DNA of 58,678 bases from Actinomycetes bacterium (GTDB lineage: Bacteria; Actinomycetota; CALGFH01), in contig JASLBL010000245.1 of the NCBI GenBank assembly GCA_030146615.1, positions 1 through 58,678 on the forward strand, in the 5' to 3' direction. Each line of letters opens with the position of its first letter. Position 1 is the first letter of the stretch. Position numbers and translations under genes: made by a program. Positions 43,801 through 51,102 of this stretch are shown here, piece by piece. The notes below the pieces were generated by a model. The model was not told where the DNA came from and ran no database searches. It saw only the letters and a list, made by a program, of their open reading frames with translations.

Positions 43801-45785
43801 TTCTCCTCTGCCCGCGCCGCCTGGCGAGCCTCGGCCTGCGCCGACCTCGCCTGCGCGGCGGCGGCCCGGTCCGTACGGCGCTCCTCGGCGCGGGCTGCCC
43901 TGGCCCGCCGGGACTCGGCACGCGCCGCCTTTCGGGCCTCGGCACGGGCCGTGCGCCGCTGGCGGGCCTCGGCGCGAGCCGCTTCCCGGACCTCGGCCCT
44001 TGCCGCCGTCGCCTGGAGCGCCTGCTCGCGCCGGACCTTGGACCCGGCCGCCCGCTTCTCCCGTGCCTGGGCCCGAGCGGCCCGCCGCTCCTCCGCCCGT
44101 GCCGATCGGGCCTGTCGCGATGCGTCCTTCCGGGCGGCCCTGGCCCGGACCGCCTCCTCGTGGGCCGCTCGACGCTCCGCGGCCCGCGCGATCTTCGCCT
44201 GACGGGATTCCTCGCGCGCGACCCGCCGCGCCTCCGCCTGCTCGGCCTTGCGCGCCTCCGCCGCGGCTGCCTCCACCCGGCGTGCCTCGTCACGAACCGC
44301 GCGACGCGCCTCCGCCTCAGCCGCCTCCGCCTGACGTGCCTCCGCGCGGGCGGCCCGTCGCGCCTCAGCCTCAGCCGCCCGGGCCTGGCGCTCCTGGTCA
44401 CGGGCGGCCCGACGGGCCTCGGTCTCAGCCGCCTGGACCCGGCGGGACTCAGCTCGGGCGGTGCGGCGCTCCTCAGCTCTGGCGGCCCTGGCCTGGCGGG
44501 ACTCGGCGCGGGCGGCCTGTCGTTCCTGTTTCCGGGCCGCCTTGGCCTGGCGGGCCTCCTCGGCGCGGGCCTGACGTTCCTCGCGGGCGATCCGGCGGGC
44601 CTCGGCCTGGGCAGCCTGGGCTTGGAGCTGCTCCTCGCGGGCGGCGGTTCGCGCGTCGGCGCGGGCCATGCGCTGGCGGCCGGCTTCCGCGCGGGCCGCC
44701 TTCCGGCTCTCAGCGCGAGCCGTCTTCTTCTGGCGGGCCAGCTCGCGGCGGGCTTCGGCCTCGGCGGCCCTGACCTGCCGGGCCGCCTGGCTCTCCGCTT
44801 CCGCGCGACGCTTCGCGGACGCCGGACTCTTCCTGCCGGCGGGCTGGCGAGCCCCCGGACCGGTCTTCCACCCGCGGAGCCGCTCGAACGTGGCCTCGTC
44901 CATCCCGGGCGCGACCTGACCCGGGCCGATCACCGGGTCCAGCTCCTGACCGCTCAGGCCGATGAGCCGTCCCGACTCGGAGACCGGCAGGCCCGGGCCC
45001 TCCACCTCGACCGCCGCGGCCGCCCCGTCCGCCTCCTCCACCGACCCGGCCGGCGGCTGGTCAGTGGCGGCCACCTCCGGGTCTGGCCGGACCTCCGGTC
45101 CAGGGGGCGGGTCCGGCTGCAACTCCGGCCCGGGGGGCGGGTCCTGATCCGGCTCGAGCTCCGGCTCGGGACTGGTCTCCACGTCGGGCTCGAGCTCCGG
45201 CGGGGTGGACTCGCCGGCCTCCTCCAGCGCCGCCTCCTGCTCCGGTGCCACCTCGTCGGTGACCCGGGTCTCGGTGGCACCGGTAACCGCCGACCAGAGC
45301 TCGCCGATCTGGAGGGGGCGGTAGAGGACGGTCCGGGGCGGGCTGGGCGGGAGGGCTTGGACGTGCTCCCCTTCCTGGAGGAGGACGACGGTGCGGCCCA
45401 GGAAGCGGCCGTCGAGGACGGCGAAGGTCCGCTCGTGGAGGGTTGGGGGCATGTCGACGATGACCACGTCGGCGTGACGGATGACGGTGTCGAGCTCCTC
45501 GCTGTACCAGTCGAGCATGCGGACCCCGCCGGGGGTCTCGATCAGGGAGCGGAGGGCGCTGGCGAGCATCTTGTCGCGGGAGACCAGGATCACCCGGAGG
45601 GCGGGGCCCTCGGGACCGGGGGCGGGCTGGCCGGCCCGTGGGCCGGAGCTCGGCAGCGAGGTGCGCTCGGGACCGTTGGAGCGGACCGGCTTGCCGGGCC
45701 CCGGCTCGGGGCGGGGTGGGGACTGCTGGGAGGTCGAGGTGGCGCGGCCACCGGCGCGCCCGGACCCACCGGGACGGTCGCTCAC
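40860..45785 (-). CDS. 1641-residue fusion: pseudo-receiver, giant charged helix, glycosyltransferase-like membrane domain
   Basis: N-terminal residues 62-168 resemble a response-regulator receiver (ALRVILVSRDKMLASALRS; Asp111 in VVIVDMPP), but the usual Lys is Arg (LYRPLQ). Residues 170-310 are Pro/Glu-rich and likely disordered. About 325-870 is an unbroken Ala/Arg/Glu/Lys helix built on EARRxARAEAR-like steps. After one helix (ARPAVVALLMAVLAVGAAGW) follow about ten membrane segments, with LVALDPLVVQSGRAATGTVL recalling GT39/PMT-fold glycosyltransferases. Two extracytoplasmic LGFP-like motifs (VLGRPLGSVWTSDGPALQAF; FGRPLGLPQ with QPFERAVLEL) precede a last helix. Its GTG overlaps the sortase stop. 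No known protein with this order comes to mind. Confidence 0.75.
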   Translation of the reverse strand: MSDRPGGSGRAGGRATSTSQQSPPRPEPGPGKPVRSNGPERTSLPSSGPRAGQPAPGPEGPALRVILVSRDKMLASALRSLIETPGGVRMLDWYSEELDTVIRHADVVIVDMPPTLHERTFAVLDGRFLGRTVVLLQEGEHVQALPPSPPRTVLYRPLQIGELWSAVTGATETRVTDEVAPEQEAALEEAGESTPPELEPDVETSPEPELEPDQDPPPGPELQPDPPPGPEVRPDPEVAATDQPPAGSVEEADGAAAAVEVEGPGLPVSESGRLIGLSGQELDPVIGPGQVAPGMDEATFERLRGWKTGPGARQPAGRKSPASAKRRAEAESQAARQVRAAEAEARRELARQKKTARAESRKAARAEAGRQRMARADARTAAREEQLQAQAAQAEARRIAREERQARAEEARQAKAARKQERQAARAESRQARAARAEERRTARAESRRVQAAETEARRAARDQERQARAAEAEARRAARAEARQAEAAEAEARRAVRDEARRVEAAAAEARKAEQAEARRVAREESRQAKIARAAERRAAHEEAVRARAARKDASRQARSARAEERRAARAQAREKRAAGSKVRREQALQATAARAEVREAARAEARQRRTARAEARKAARAESRRARAARAEERRTDRAAAAQARSAQAEARQAARAEEKAKRAAEAEVRRQQAQQAKAAKAEAQAAARAEASQAKAARAEERRTARAAAAQAKAAQEEAKAAARREAEQARAAEAEARKAEQAEAAKAKAIEAEARRIARAEAGQVRAAKAEERRAARAAAAQARAEARKSAQMEAERVKAAQAEARTAERAAAAQAKAVENRVKREQSRQDKAAKAEARELARAEAARERAARRTARDEARRAKVAADAAAGATPTADAGGRVARPAVVALLMAVLAVGAAGWVGAGGADTRAGEVAVVRAAGGSGGGLVVQDPRVGPIEPVYALGAGIWLRATEAGGSLEAVVREARVPSRFLLAGVVGLTVALFLLLMRVGPGSGAAAGPGPAPPQGGRPGRLWRLGGAALAGALVALDPLVVQSGRAATGTVLAVLLAVGTVALAWGVPARPVLRWLPLVAAGGGLALLVSPLALPVLAVPVVAELLHGRYQEAWKDMAALGLAIGLWLLLPVWVAGQDLGAGQAGWLLGRPQGRGSVAASLAGAPLTWLLVAAGLAAAILTWRHRSGARSDAGPGAARLLAWSATSAAGALAAIALGYPAEQALPFAVPAAAVSVAVAAVTLVAAGATQQARRAALAGAGVVLVGLLAAQAVNWAGRYGGQADDGLGRLVATVGAEVPECSAVNASGPDDRARLLAAGVTVTEFSSGPAAHAAGVRYFVLTGGTAQGPLTPSLAAWVRQHGTRLAAHPSRSLSGVELWRVDAAPLDPVADLLPLPDGVFSNTTGSACGGYRVVDSQAGTFHSAYRSVGGKAVLGRPLGSVWTSDGPALQAFDTMVLGAVPTAGGPPAVRPIELPPLLAKLDVEAVADADIPLPSTAPPVTNRQTRALLREELIARAYLGTDPATATAEDFARARDRFGRPLGLPQIMPDGAMRQPFERAVLELPADGGPVRPAALGQLAVRLGLVPRQAMRPEPVPGLPAGPAEIRLDPAPLLRLVGGALALLLLAAGAGAVVAWRQRTARDG

Positions 45786-46474
45786 CGGGCCACCCCCTCG
45801 CCGTCGGGGACTCTGGTCGCCGAGACGACCAGGTTGTCGCGGTAGCTGCGGCTAGCCCGGTCGAAGGTGCCGGCGCAGGTGATCAGGCGCAGCACCGGGG
45901 CGGTTGTTGCGCCGTAGACAGCCTCGGACGGCAGCGACTGCTTGGGGTAGCTGGCCAGCGCGTCGACCTTGAACCTGACCACCCGGCGGTCGGCCCGGAC
46001 CACCTGGATCTGGTCGCCGGGGCGCAGCTCGCGCAGCCGGTAGAACACGGCCGGTCCGGTCCGGGAGTCGACATGGCCGGCGATCACCGCCGGGCCCAGC
46101 TGGCCGGGCTGGGGAGCGCCGGTGAACCAGCCGGCGGCCTGGAAGTCGCCGGGGACCTCCATGCTCCGGTCGGGGTCGAGCCCGAGCCGGACCAGGGGCG
46201 AGGACACGCCGATGGCGGGGATCTCGACCCGCACCGGGGGCGAGGGCGGCAGGCGCCGCCAGGACCCGACCGGGAAGTCGATGACCTCGGTGGAGCGGGT
46301 CGGGCTGGCCGCCGGCTGGGTGCTGGCGGCCCCGGCGACCGCGGAACGGCTGGCCGGGGGCGCGGCGTGCGACACCCGCTCCCCCGCTGGCCGGGCGCCG
46401 GCGCAGCCGGCCGCGCCAGTGACCACCAGACTCAGCACGACCACCCCCCGGCGGATCCTGTCTTCCCTGGTCAT
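45782..46474 (-). CDS. class F sortase
   Basis: A 230-residue sortase. An N-terminal hydrophobic segment ending TGAAGC could be a lipobox or a membrane anchor, then a Ser/Pro linker and the catalytic domain from about residue 75. The triad is visible: His in VIAGHVDS, Cys in LRLITCAGTFD and Arg in SRSYRDNLVV. Class F sortases are actinobacterial transpeptidases whose natural targets are little known. ATG 46474 is 16 bp after the DUF4397 gene; its stop overlaps the giant gene by 4 bp. No LPxTG-type protein is in the window. Confidence 0.9.
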   Translation of the reverse strand: MTREDRIRRGVVVLSLVVTGAAGCAGARPAGERVSHAAPPASRSAVAGAASTQPAASPTRSTEVIDFPVGSWRRLPPSPPVRVEIPAIGVSSPLVRLGLDPDRSMEVPGDFQAAGWFTGAPQPGQLGPAVIAGHVDSRTGPAVFYRLRELRPGDQIQVVRADRRVVRFKVDALASYPKQSLPSEAVYGATTAPVLRLITCAGTFDRASRSYRDNLVVSATRVPDGEGVAR

Positions 46475-46490
46475 GACATCCCGGCGGTCC

Positions 46491-47336
46491 CTAGCCGCTC
46501 GACCGCCGCTGCTGGACGACGAACCCGGTGGTGGCGGCCAGGCCGAGGCCGATCAGCAGGAGCAGCGCGAACCTGCGCCCGCCGCGGCTGGGGCTGGGAG
46601 CGGTCCCGCCCGCCCCGGTGGCCACCCCGCCGGCGGCGGACACCGCGGCGGCCGCGTCGCTGATGTCGAGCAGCTGGAGCTTCTCGCCGATGCCGCCCAC
46701 CGCGACCAGCGACGAGATGGAGCCGCTGGCCAGCTTGACGTTGTCGGACTTGGCCAGGACCTCGCCGGTGCCGGTCTTGCGGACCTCGACGTCGACCGAG
46801 CCCGCCTCGACCTCCTGGTAGTCGCTGGCCGACGGGAACTTGGCGTTGGCGATGAGCACGTCGCCGCCCGTGACCAGGTCCACCGCGCTCTCGCCGGGGA
46901 TGGCCTGGATCAGCCTGACCTTGCTCTTGCTGCCGGCGGGTCGGGACATGTCGTCGGTCAGCAGCGCCGCCTCGACGGAGGTGAGCTGCCCGAACACCGC
47001 GACCGTGTAGGCCTTGCCGGCCGCCAACTCGACGGTGGCCGCGATCACCGGGGGCGAGTTCGCCGGCTCGCCGGCCTCGCGCACCTCGACCTTGAACTTC
47101 CCCGGCTTGACCTTGAGGTAGTCCGAGACGGTCTTGAACGGCACGCCCTTGAGCTGGAGCCGGCCGTTGACGTAGACGACGTAGACGTCGCCCTTGAGCA
47201 ACCCTGGGGCGAAGTGGGCCACCCGGACCAGCGATTCCTCCCCAGCTTGGGCACCGGCGGCGGCCGTCCCGGGCATGGCCAGCATGGCCGCTGTCATTGC
47301 GGCCAGGACCACGGCGGCCAGTCGTCGGCGTTGCAT
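46491..47336 (-). CDS. DUF4397 domain protein, membrane-anchored
   Basis: A 281-residue exported protein: signal peptide (LAAVVLAAMTAAMLAMPGTA), two DUF4397 beta-sandwiches (about 38-140 with RVAHFAPGLLKGDVYVVYVN; 141-235 with KVRLIQAIPGESAVDLV), a Gly/Ala linker and a C-terminal membrane helix with a basic end (VVQQRRSSG). There is no LPxTG. DUF4397 genes often neighbour class F sortases in actinobacteria, as here. ATG 47336 has GAGGAGG upstream; a 36-residue upstream extension is rejected. A hairpin at 47351-47380 precedes the ribosome site. Confidence 0.88.
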   Translation of the reverse strand: MQRRRLAAVVLAAMTAAMLAMPGTAAAGAQAGEESLVRVAHFAPGLLKGDVYVVYVNGRLQLKGVPFKTVSDYLKVKPGKFKVEVREAGEPANSPPVIAATVELAAGKAYTVAVFGQLTSVEAALLTDDMSRPAGSKSKVRLIQAIPGESAVDLVTGGDVLIANAKFPSASDYQEVEAGSVDVEVRKTGTGEVLAKSDNVKLASGSISSLVAVGGIGEKLQLLDISDAAAAVSAAGGVATGAGGTAPSPSRGGRRFALLLLIGLGLAATTGFVVQQRRSSG

Positions 47337-47350
47337 TGCCCCTCCTCGTT

Positions 47351-47380
47351 CGTCGTTCGTCCGGGGGGACGCGAACGACG
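47351..47380 (-). promoter_or_regulatory. leader hairpin of the DUF4397-sortase operon
   Basis: CGTCGTTCG (47351-47359) and CGAACGACG (47372-47380) are perfect inverted repeats around a 12-base centre, sitting right before the ribosome site of the DUF4397 gene. A minus-strand GATAAT (47448-47443) about 65 bases further up could be its -10. The rest of the 302-bp gap to the PdtaS-like gene holds, on the plus strand, TTGACG (47547-47552), 17 bases, TTACTT (47570-47575) as a weak promoter for that gene. Confidence 0.4.
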
Positions 47381-47638
47381 ACGAGTTGGTACGCCCCCCG
47401 CGATCCCGACCACGCATGCCGTCACGAGCCGTTTCGATGGTCATTATCTGCGCTGACCGTTCCTGCGAGCGCCCCCAATTCTGCGTAGTTCGCATCAGAC
47501 GAGCAGGTGAACGCGGTAGTATCTGGCCGCCGAATAGCGCCGGACATTGACGAATCCGGGGTCAACGAGTTACTTGAGGCTTTTGCGAACCTCATCGTCG
47601 GACGGACCACCGGGCTCCGGGACGGCTAGGCTGACGCC

Positions 47639-49081
47639 ATGACTGACGTTGCCCCACCGGTGCGGCGCCGGCTCTCCGACGACGCGATCGAGCACCTCCA
47701 CAGCCTGATGGCGGGCTGGCAGCTGATCGCCGACCTCGCCTTCGCCGACCTGCTGCTGTTCCTGGCCGTGGAGGGCAGCGAGAGCTTCCGCATCGTCGGC
47801 CAGCTGCGCCCCTACACGGCCCGTACCCTGTACCCGGCCGACCTGGTCGGCGAGGTGGTCGAGCCGACCTGGCACCCGTATGTGGAGCGGGCCTGGCGGG
47901 AGGGGCGGCGCCAGCGCTCGCTGGAGCCGATCCTGATCGACGCCGAGCCGGTCCGGGTCGAGACCGTGCCCGTCCGGCACCAGGGCGAGATCGTGGCCGT
48001 GCTCAGCGTCGAGGCGCCCGAGACCCCCGCCCGCCCCACCGGACGGCTGGAGGCGGCCTACCTGGGCGCGGCCGAGGCCCTGCTGGAGATGGTGGCCACC
48101 GGCGCCTTCCCGTTCGTCGAGGCCACCGACCCGACGGCCTCCCCCCGGGTCGGCGACGGCCTGGTCGTGCTCGACGCCAGCGGCCGGGTCGAGTTCGCCA
48201 GCCCCAATGCCACCTCGGCCTTCCGGCGCATGGGCACCAACGCCCTGCCGCTCGGCCAGCCGCTCCCCCACCGGGCGGCCATCCTGGTCGCCGAGGCGAT
48301 GGCCGGCGGCCGCCCGGTCGAGTCCGAGATCGACGCCGCCGGGGCGGTCACCGACGTCCGGGTGGTCCCGCTGCTGCGGGGCGCCGACCGCCGCGGGGCC
48401 CTGGTGCTGGTCCGGGAGGCGACCGAGCTACGCCGACGCGACCGGGTCATCTCCCGGCGCGAGGCGACCATCCGCGAGGTCCACCACCGGGTCAAGAACA
48501 ACCTCCAGACGGTCGCCTCCCTGCTCCGGCTCCAGGCCCGCCGGCTCGGCGACCACCCGCAGGCGGTGGCCGCCCTGGAGGACTCGGTGCGCCGGATCAC
48601 CTCGATCGCGCTGGTCCACGAGACCCTGACCGAGGAGTTCGAGGGCGCGGTGGACATGGCCGACGTCGCCCGGCGGATCGTCAAGATGCTGGCCGGCTCG
48701 CTCGGCCGCGAGGACGCTCACATCGAGCTGCACACGGCCTCGGTGCCGGTGGACGCGGCCGTGGCCACCCCGCTGGCGGTGGTGCTGAACGAGCTGGTCC
48801 AGAACGCGATCGAGCACGGCCTGGGTGACGGGCGCGGGACGGTCACGGTCGAGCTGCGCGGCGGCGGGAACGAGCCGGTGGTGCTCCAGGTCCACGACGA
48901 CACCGGCTCCGGTAAGGATGCGGAGCAACCGGCCATCCACAGCCCCGAGGGCGGGCTTGGCCTGCGCCTGGTCAGGGCGCTGGTCCAGGAGGAGCTGAAC
49001 GGCCAGTTCACGCTGTCCCACCCGGCCGGGCGGGGAAGCATCGCCACCGCCATTGTCCCGCCGGTCGAACGAAAGGCCTGA
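47639..49081 (+). CDS. PdtaS-like sensor histidine kinase
   Basis: A 480-residue soluble kinase: an N-terminal GAF domain (about 20-150), a PAS domain (about 165-275, GDGLVVLDASGRVEFASPNA) and a HisKA_2 core with the His in REVHHRVKNNLQTVASLLRL, then an HATPase with LNELVQNAIEHGL and GGLGLRLVRALV. This is the PdtaS layout, whose partner PdtaR is an ANTAR regulator; in mycobacteria the two genes are also unlinked. A PdtaR-like gene is at 35551-36132. ATG 47639 is the first start. It is divergent from the DUF4397 operon and 6 bp before a dehydrogenase gene. Confidence 0.93.
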   Translation: MTDVAPPVRRRLSDDAIEHLHSLMAGWQLIADLAFADLLLFLAVEGSESFRIVGQLRPYTARTLYPADLVGEVVEPTWHPYVERAWREGRRQRSLEPILIDAEPVRVETVPVRHQGEIVAVLSVEAPETPARPTGRLEAAYLGAAEALLEMVATGAFPFVEATDPTASPRVGDGLVVLDASGRVEFASPNATSAFRRMGTNALPLGQPLPHRAAILVAEAMAGGRPVESEIDAAGAVTDVRVVPLLRGADRRGALVLVREATELRRRDRVISRREATIREVHHRVKNNLQTVASLLRLQARRLGDHPQAVAALEDSVRRITSIALVHETLTEEFEGAVDMADVARRIVKMLAGSLGREDAHIELHTASVPVDAAVATPLAVVLNELVQNAIEHGLGDGRGTVTVELRGGGNEPVVLQVHDDTGSGKDAEQPAIHSPEGGLGLRLVRALVQEELNGQFTLSHPAGRGSIATAIVPPVERKA

Positions 49082-49087
49082 GCCGCC

Positions 49088-50140
49088 GTGACCCGCACCC
49101 AGGTGCTGATCGCCTCACCGCTGGAGGCCGAGCTGGCGGCCCGGATCCAGGCCGCCGACCCGCGGGCCGAGGTGCTGTTCGAGCCCGAGCTGCTCCCGCC
49201 GGCCCGCTACCCGGCCGACCACCGCGGCGACCCGGCCTTCGAACGCGACGCCGAGGGCGAGGCTCGCTGGCGGGCCCTGCTGGACCGGGCCGAGGTCCTG
49301 TTCGGGGTCCCCGGCGACTCCGCAGAGGGCCTGGCCGAGGTGGTCAACGGCCTGCCTCGGCTGCGCTGGGTCCACGCCACCAGCGCCGGAGCCGGCGAGC
49401 AGGTCCGCAAGGCCGAGCTGTCGCCCGAGGCCCTGGAGCGGGTCACCATCACCACCTCCAGCGGGGTCCACGCGGTTCCCCTGGCCGAGTTCGCCGTCCT
49501 CGGGCTGCTGGCCGTGGCCAAGGAGCTGCCCCAGCTGGTCGAGGACCAGCGGGCCAGGGCCTGGCCGGAGGTCCGCCAGCCGCTGCGGGAGCTGTCCGGC
49601 CAGACCCTGTTCCTGGTCGGGCTGGGCGAGATCGGCCGTGAGGTGGCCCGGCTGGGCAGGGCGCTGGGCATGCGCACGGTCGGGTTCCGGCGCACCCAGG
49701 GCCCGCCGCCCGAGTGGGTGGACGAGGTCCACGGCCCCGAGCGCCTGACCGAGCTGGCCGACCAGGCCGACGCCATGGTGGTGAGCCTGCCCATGACCGA
49801 GCAGACGGCCGGCCTGGTCGACCGGGCGACCATCGAGCGGCTGCCGGCGAGCTGCATCTTCGTCAACGTCGGCCGGGGCGGGGTGGTCGACGAGCCGGCC
49901 CTGGTCGACGCCCTCCGCGACCGGCGCATCGCCGGCGCGGTCCTCGACGTGTTCACCACCGAGCCCCTGCCCGCCGACTCGCCCCTGTGGACGCTGCCCA
50001 ACGTGCTCGTAACCCCGCACGCGGCCGCCCTCTCGGCCAGGGAGAACGAGCGCATCACCGAGCTGTTCACCGACAACCTGCGCCGCTTCCTGGACGGCCG
50101 GCCGCTGCGCAACGTTGTCGAGCCCGGGGTGTACTACTAG
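49088..50140 (+). CDS. D-2-hydroxyacid dehydrogenase
   Basis: A 350-residue NAD(P)-dependent dehydrogenase. The nucleotide fold shows LVGLGEIGREVARLGRALGM; catalytic residues are Arg in NVGRGGVVDEPAL, Glu in DVFTTEPLP and His in VTPHAAALS. It interconverts a 2-keto and a D-2-hydroxy acid such as glyoxylate, hydroxypyruvate or a larger analogue. GTG 49088 is 6 bp after the kinase stop, and the EEP gene starts 3 bp after its own stop, so the three form one transcript. Substrate cannot be read from sequence. Confidence 0.9.
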   Translation: MTRTQVLIASPLEAELAARIQAADPRAEVLFEPELLPPARYPADHRGDPAFERDAEGEARWRALLDRAEVLFGVPGDSAEGLAEVVNGLPRLRWVHATSAGAGEQVRKAELSPEALERVTITTSSGVHAVPLAEFAVLGLLAVAKELPQLVEDQRARAWPEVRQPLRELSGQTLFLVGLGEIGREVARLGRALGMRTVGFRRTQGPPPEWVDEVHGPERLTELADQADAMVVSLPMTEQTAGLVDRATIERLPASCIFVNVGRGGVVDEPALVDALRDRRIAGAVLDVFTTEPLPADSPLWTLPNVLVTPHAAALSARENERITELFTDNLRRFLDGRPLRNVVEPGVYY

Positions 50141-50143
50141 CCG

Positions 50144-51016
50144 ATGCGCGTCCTCACTCAGAACCTCTGGGGCTACTACTACCCGCTCGATGGCCCGGGC
50201 ACCGGCAAGGCCCGTCCCGGCGCCGAGCCGGCCGCCTGGAGCGACCGGCGAGCGGTACTCGCCGACGGCCTCCGGGCCCTCGACCCGGACCTGGCCGCCT
50301 TTCAGGAGGCCATCCACCGCGACGGCTACGACCAGGTCGCCGACCTGCTCGGGCCCGGGTACCACCTGGCCCACCAGACCCGCCGGGAGGCCGACGGCTC
50401 CGGGGTCTCGCTGGCCAGCCGCTGGCCGCTGGGCGCGGTCCACGAGGTCGACCTCCAGCTGACCCCCCGGACGAAGGGCTTCCTGTCGGTCGCGCAGGTG
50501 GCCGAGATCGAGGCCCCGCCGCCCATCGGGCCGCTGCTGTTCGTCAACCACAAGCCCAACTTCGAGCTGCACCTGGAGCACGAGCGGGGCCTCCAGGCGG
50601 TGGCCACGGCGAGCTTCATCGAGCGGCTGGTCTCGGAGCGGGAACGGCACGTGGTGGTGGCCGGCGACTTCGACGCCGCCCCGGACTCGGCCAGCCTGCG
50701 GTTCTGGCGCGGCCGCCAGGGCCTGGCCGGCACCAGCGTCTGCTACCGCGACGCCTGGGAGCACACCCACGGGGACGAGCCGGGCCACACCTTCACGCCC
50801 GAGACCCCGCTGGTCGCCGAGGGCACCTGGCCGCTCGACCGGGGCCGGCGGATCGACTACGTGCTTGTCCGGTGCGCCGAGCACGGGCCGTCGCTCGACA
50901 TCACCGCCTGCGCCCGCACCTTCGACCAGCCCGTCGACGGCGTCTGGGGCAGCGACCACTTCGGCGTCGTGGCCGACCTGGCCCTGGCCCCGCCGGAGCC
51001 GCTGGTCACCGGCTGA
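50144..51016 (+). CDS. endonuclease/exonuclease/phosphatase family protein
   Basis: A 290-residue EEP-fold metalloenzyme with VLTQNLWGYYYPL (Asn), LAAFQEAIHRDG (Glu), VVVAGDFDAAPDS (Asp-x-Asn equivalent is Asp-x-Asp here), GRRIDYVLVRC and the closing SDHFGVVADL His. Family members cut DNA/RNA or phosphate esters. No signal peptide is seen, so it is cytoplasmic. It starts 3 bp after the dehydrogenase stop. An imperfect hairpin follows its stop. Confidence 0.85.
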   Translation: MRVLTQNLWGYYYPLDGPGTGKARPGAEPAAWSDRRAVLADGLRALDPDLAAFQEAIHRDGYDQVADLLGPGYHLAHQTRREADGSGVSLASRWPLGAVHEVDLQLTPRTKGFLSVAQVAEIEAPPPIGPLLFVNHKPNFELHLEHERGLQAVATASFIERLVSERERHVVVAGDFDAAPDSASLRFWRGRQGLAGTSVCYRDAWEHTHGDEPGHTFTPETPLVAEGTWPLDRGRRIDYVLVRCAEHGPSLDITACARTFDQPVDGVWGSDHFGVVADLALAPPEPLVTG

Positions 51017-51031
51017 CGAAGGCGATCAGCC

Positions 51032-51092
51032 GGTCCATGGCACCGGCGCTCTTGGGGGGCCGTGGGATGAGCGAGCTCCCCCCACATGGACC
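51032..51092. terminator. large hairpin between convergent genes
   Basis: GGTCCATG (51032-51039) pairs perfectly with CATGGACC (51085-51092), and inside it GGGGGG (51054-51059) faces CCCCCC (51078-51083). It lies in the 86-bp gap between the EEP gene and the convergent peptidase gene. There is no T-run; a two-way terminator or a stable message end is the simplest reading. Confidence 0.45.
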
Positions 51093-51102
51093 AGGACGGC
51101 GC

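Noticed and set aside
43170..44810. Dense near-repeats in the charged-helix region, considered as a CRISPR array or minisatellite
   Set aside because: The repeats are imperfect, vary in length and follow codon periodicity of an Ala/Arg/Glu helix; there are no constant repeats with unique spacers.
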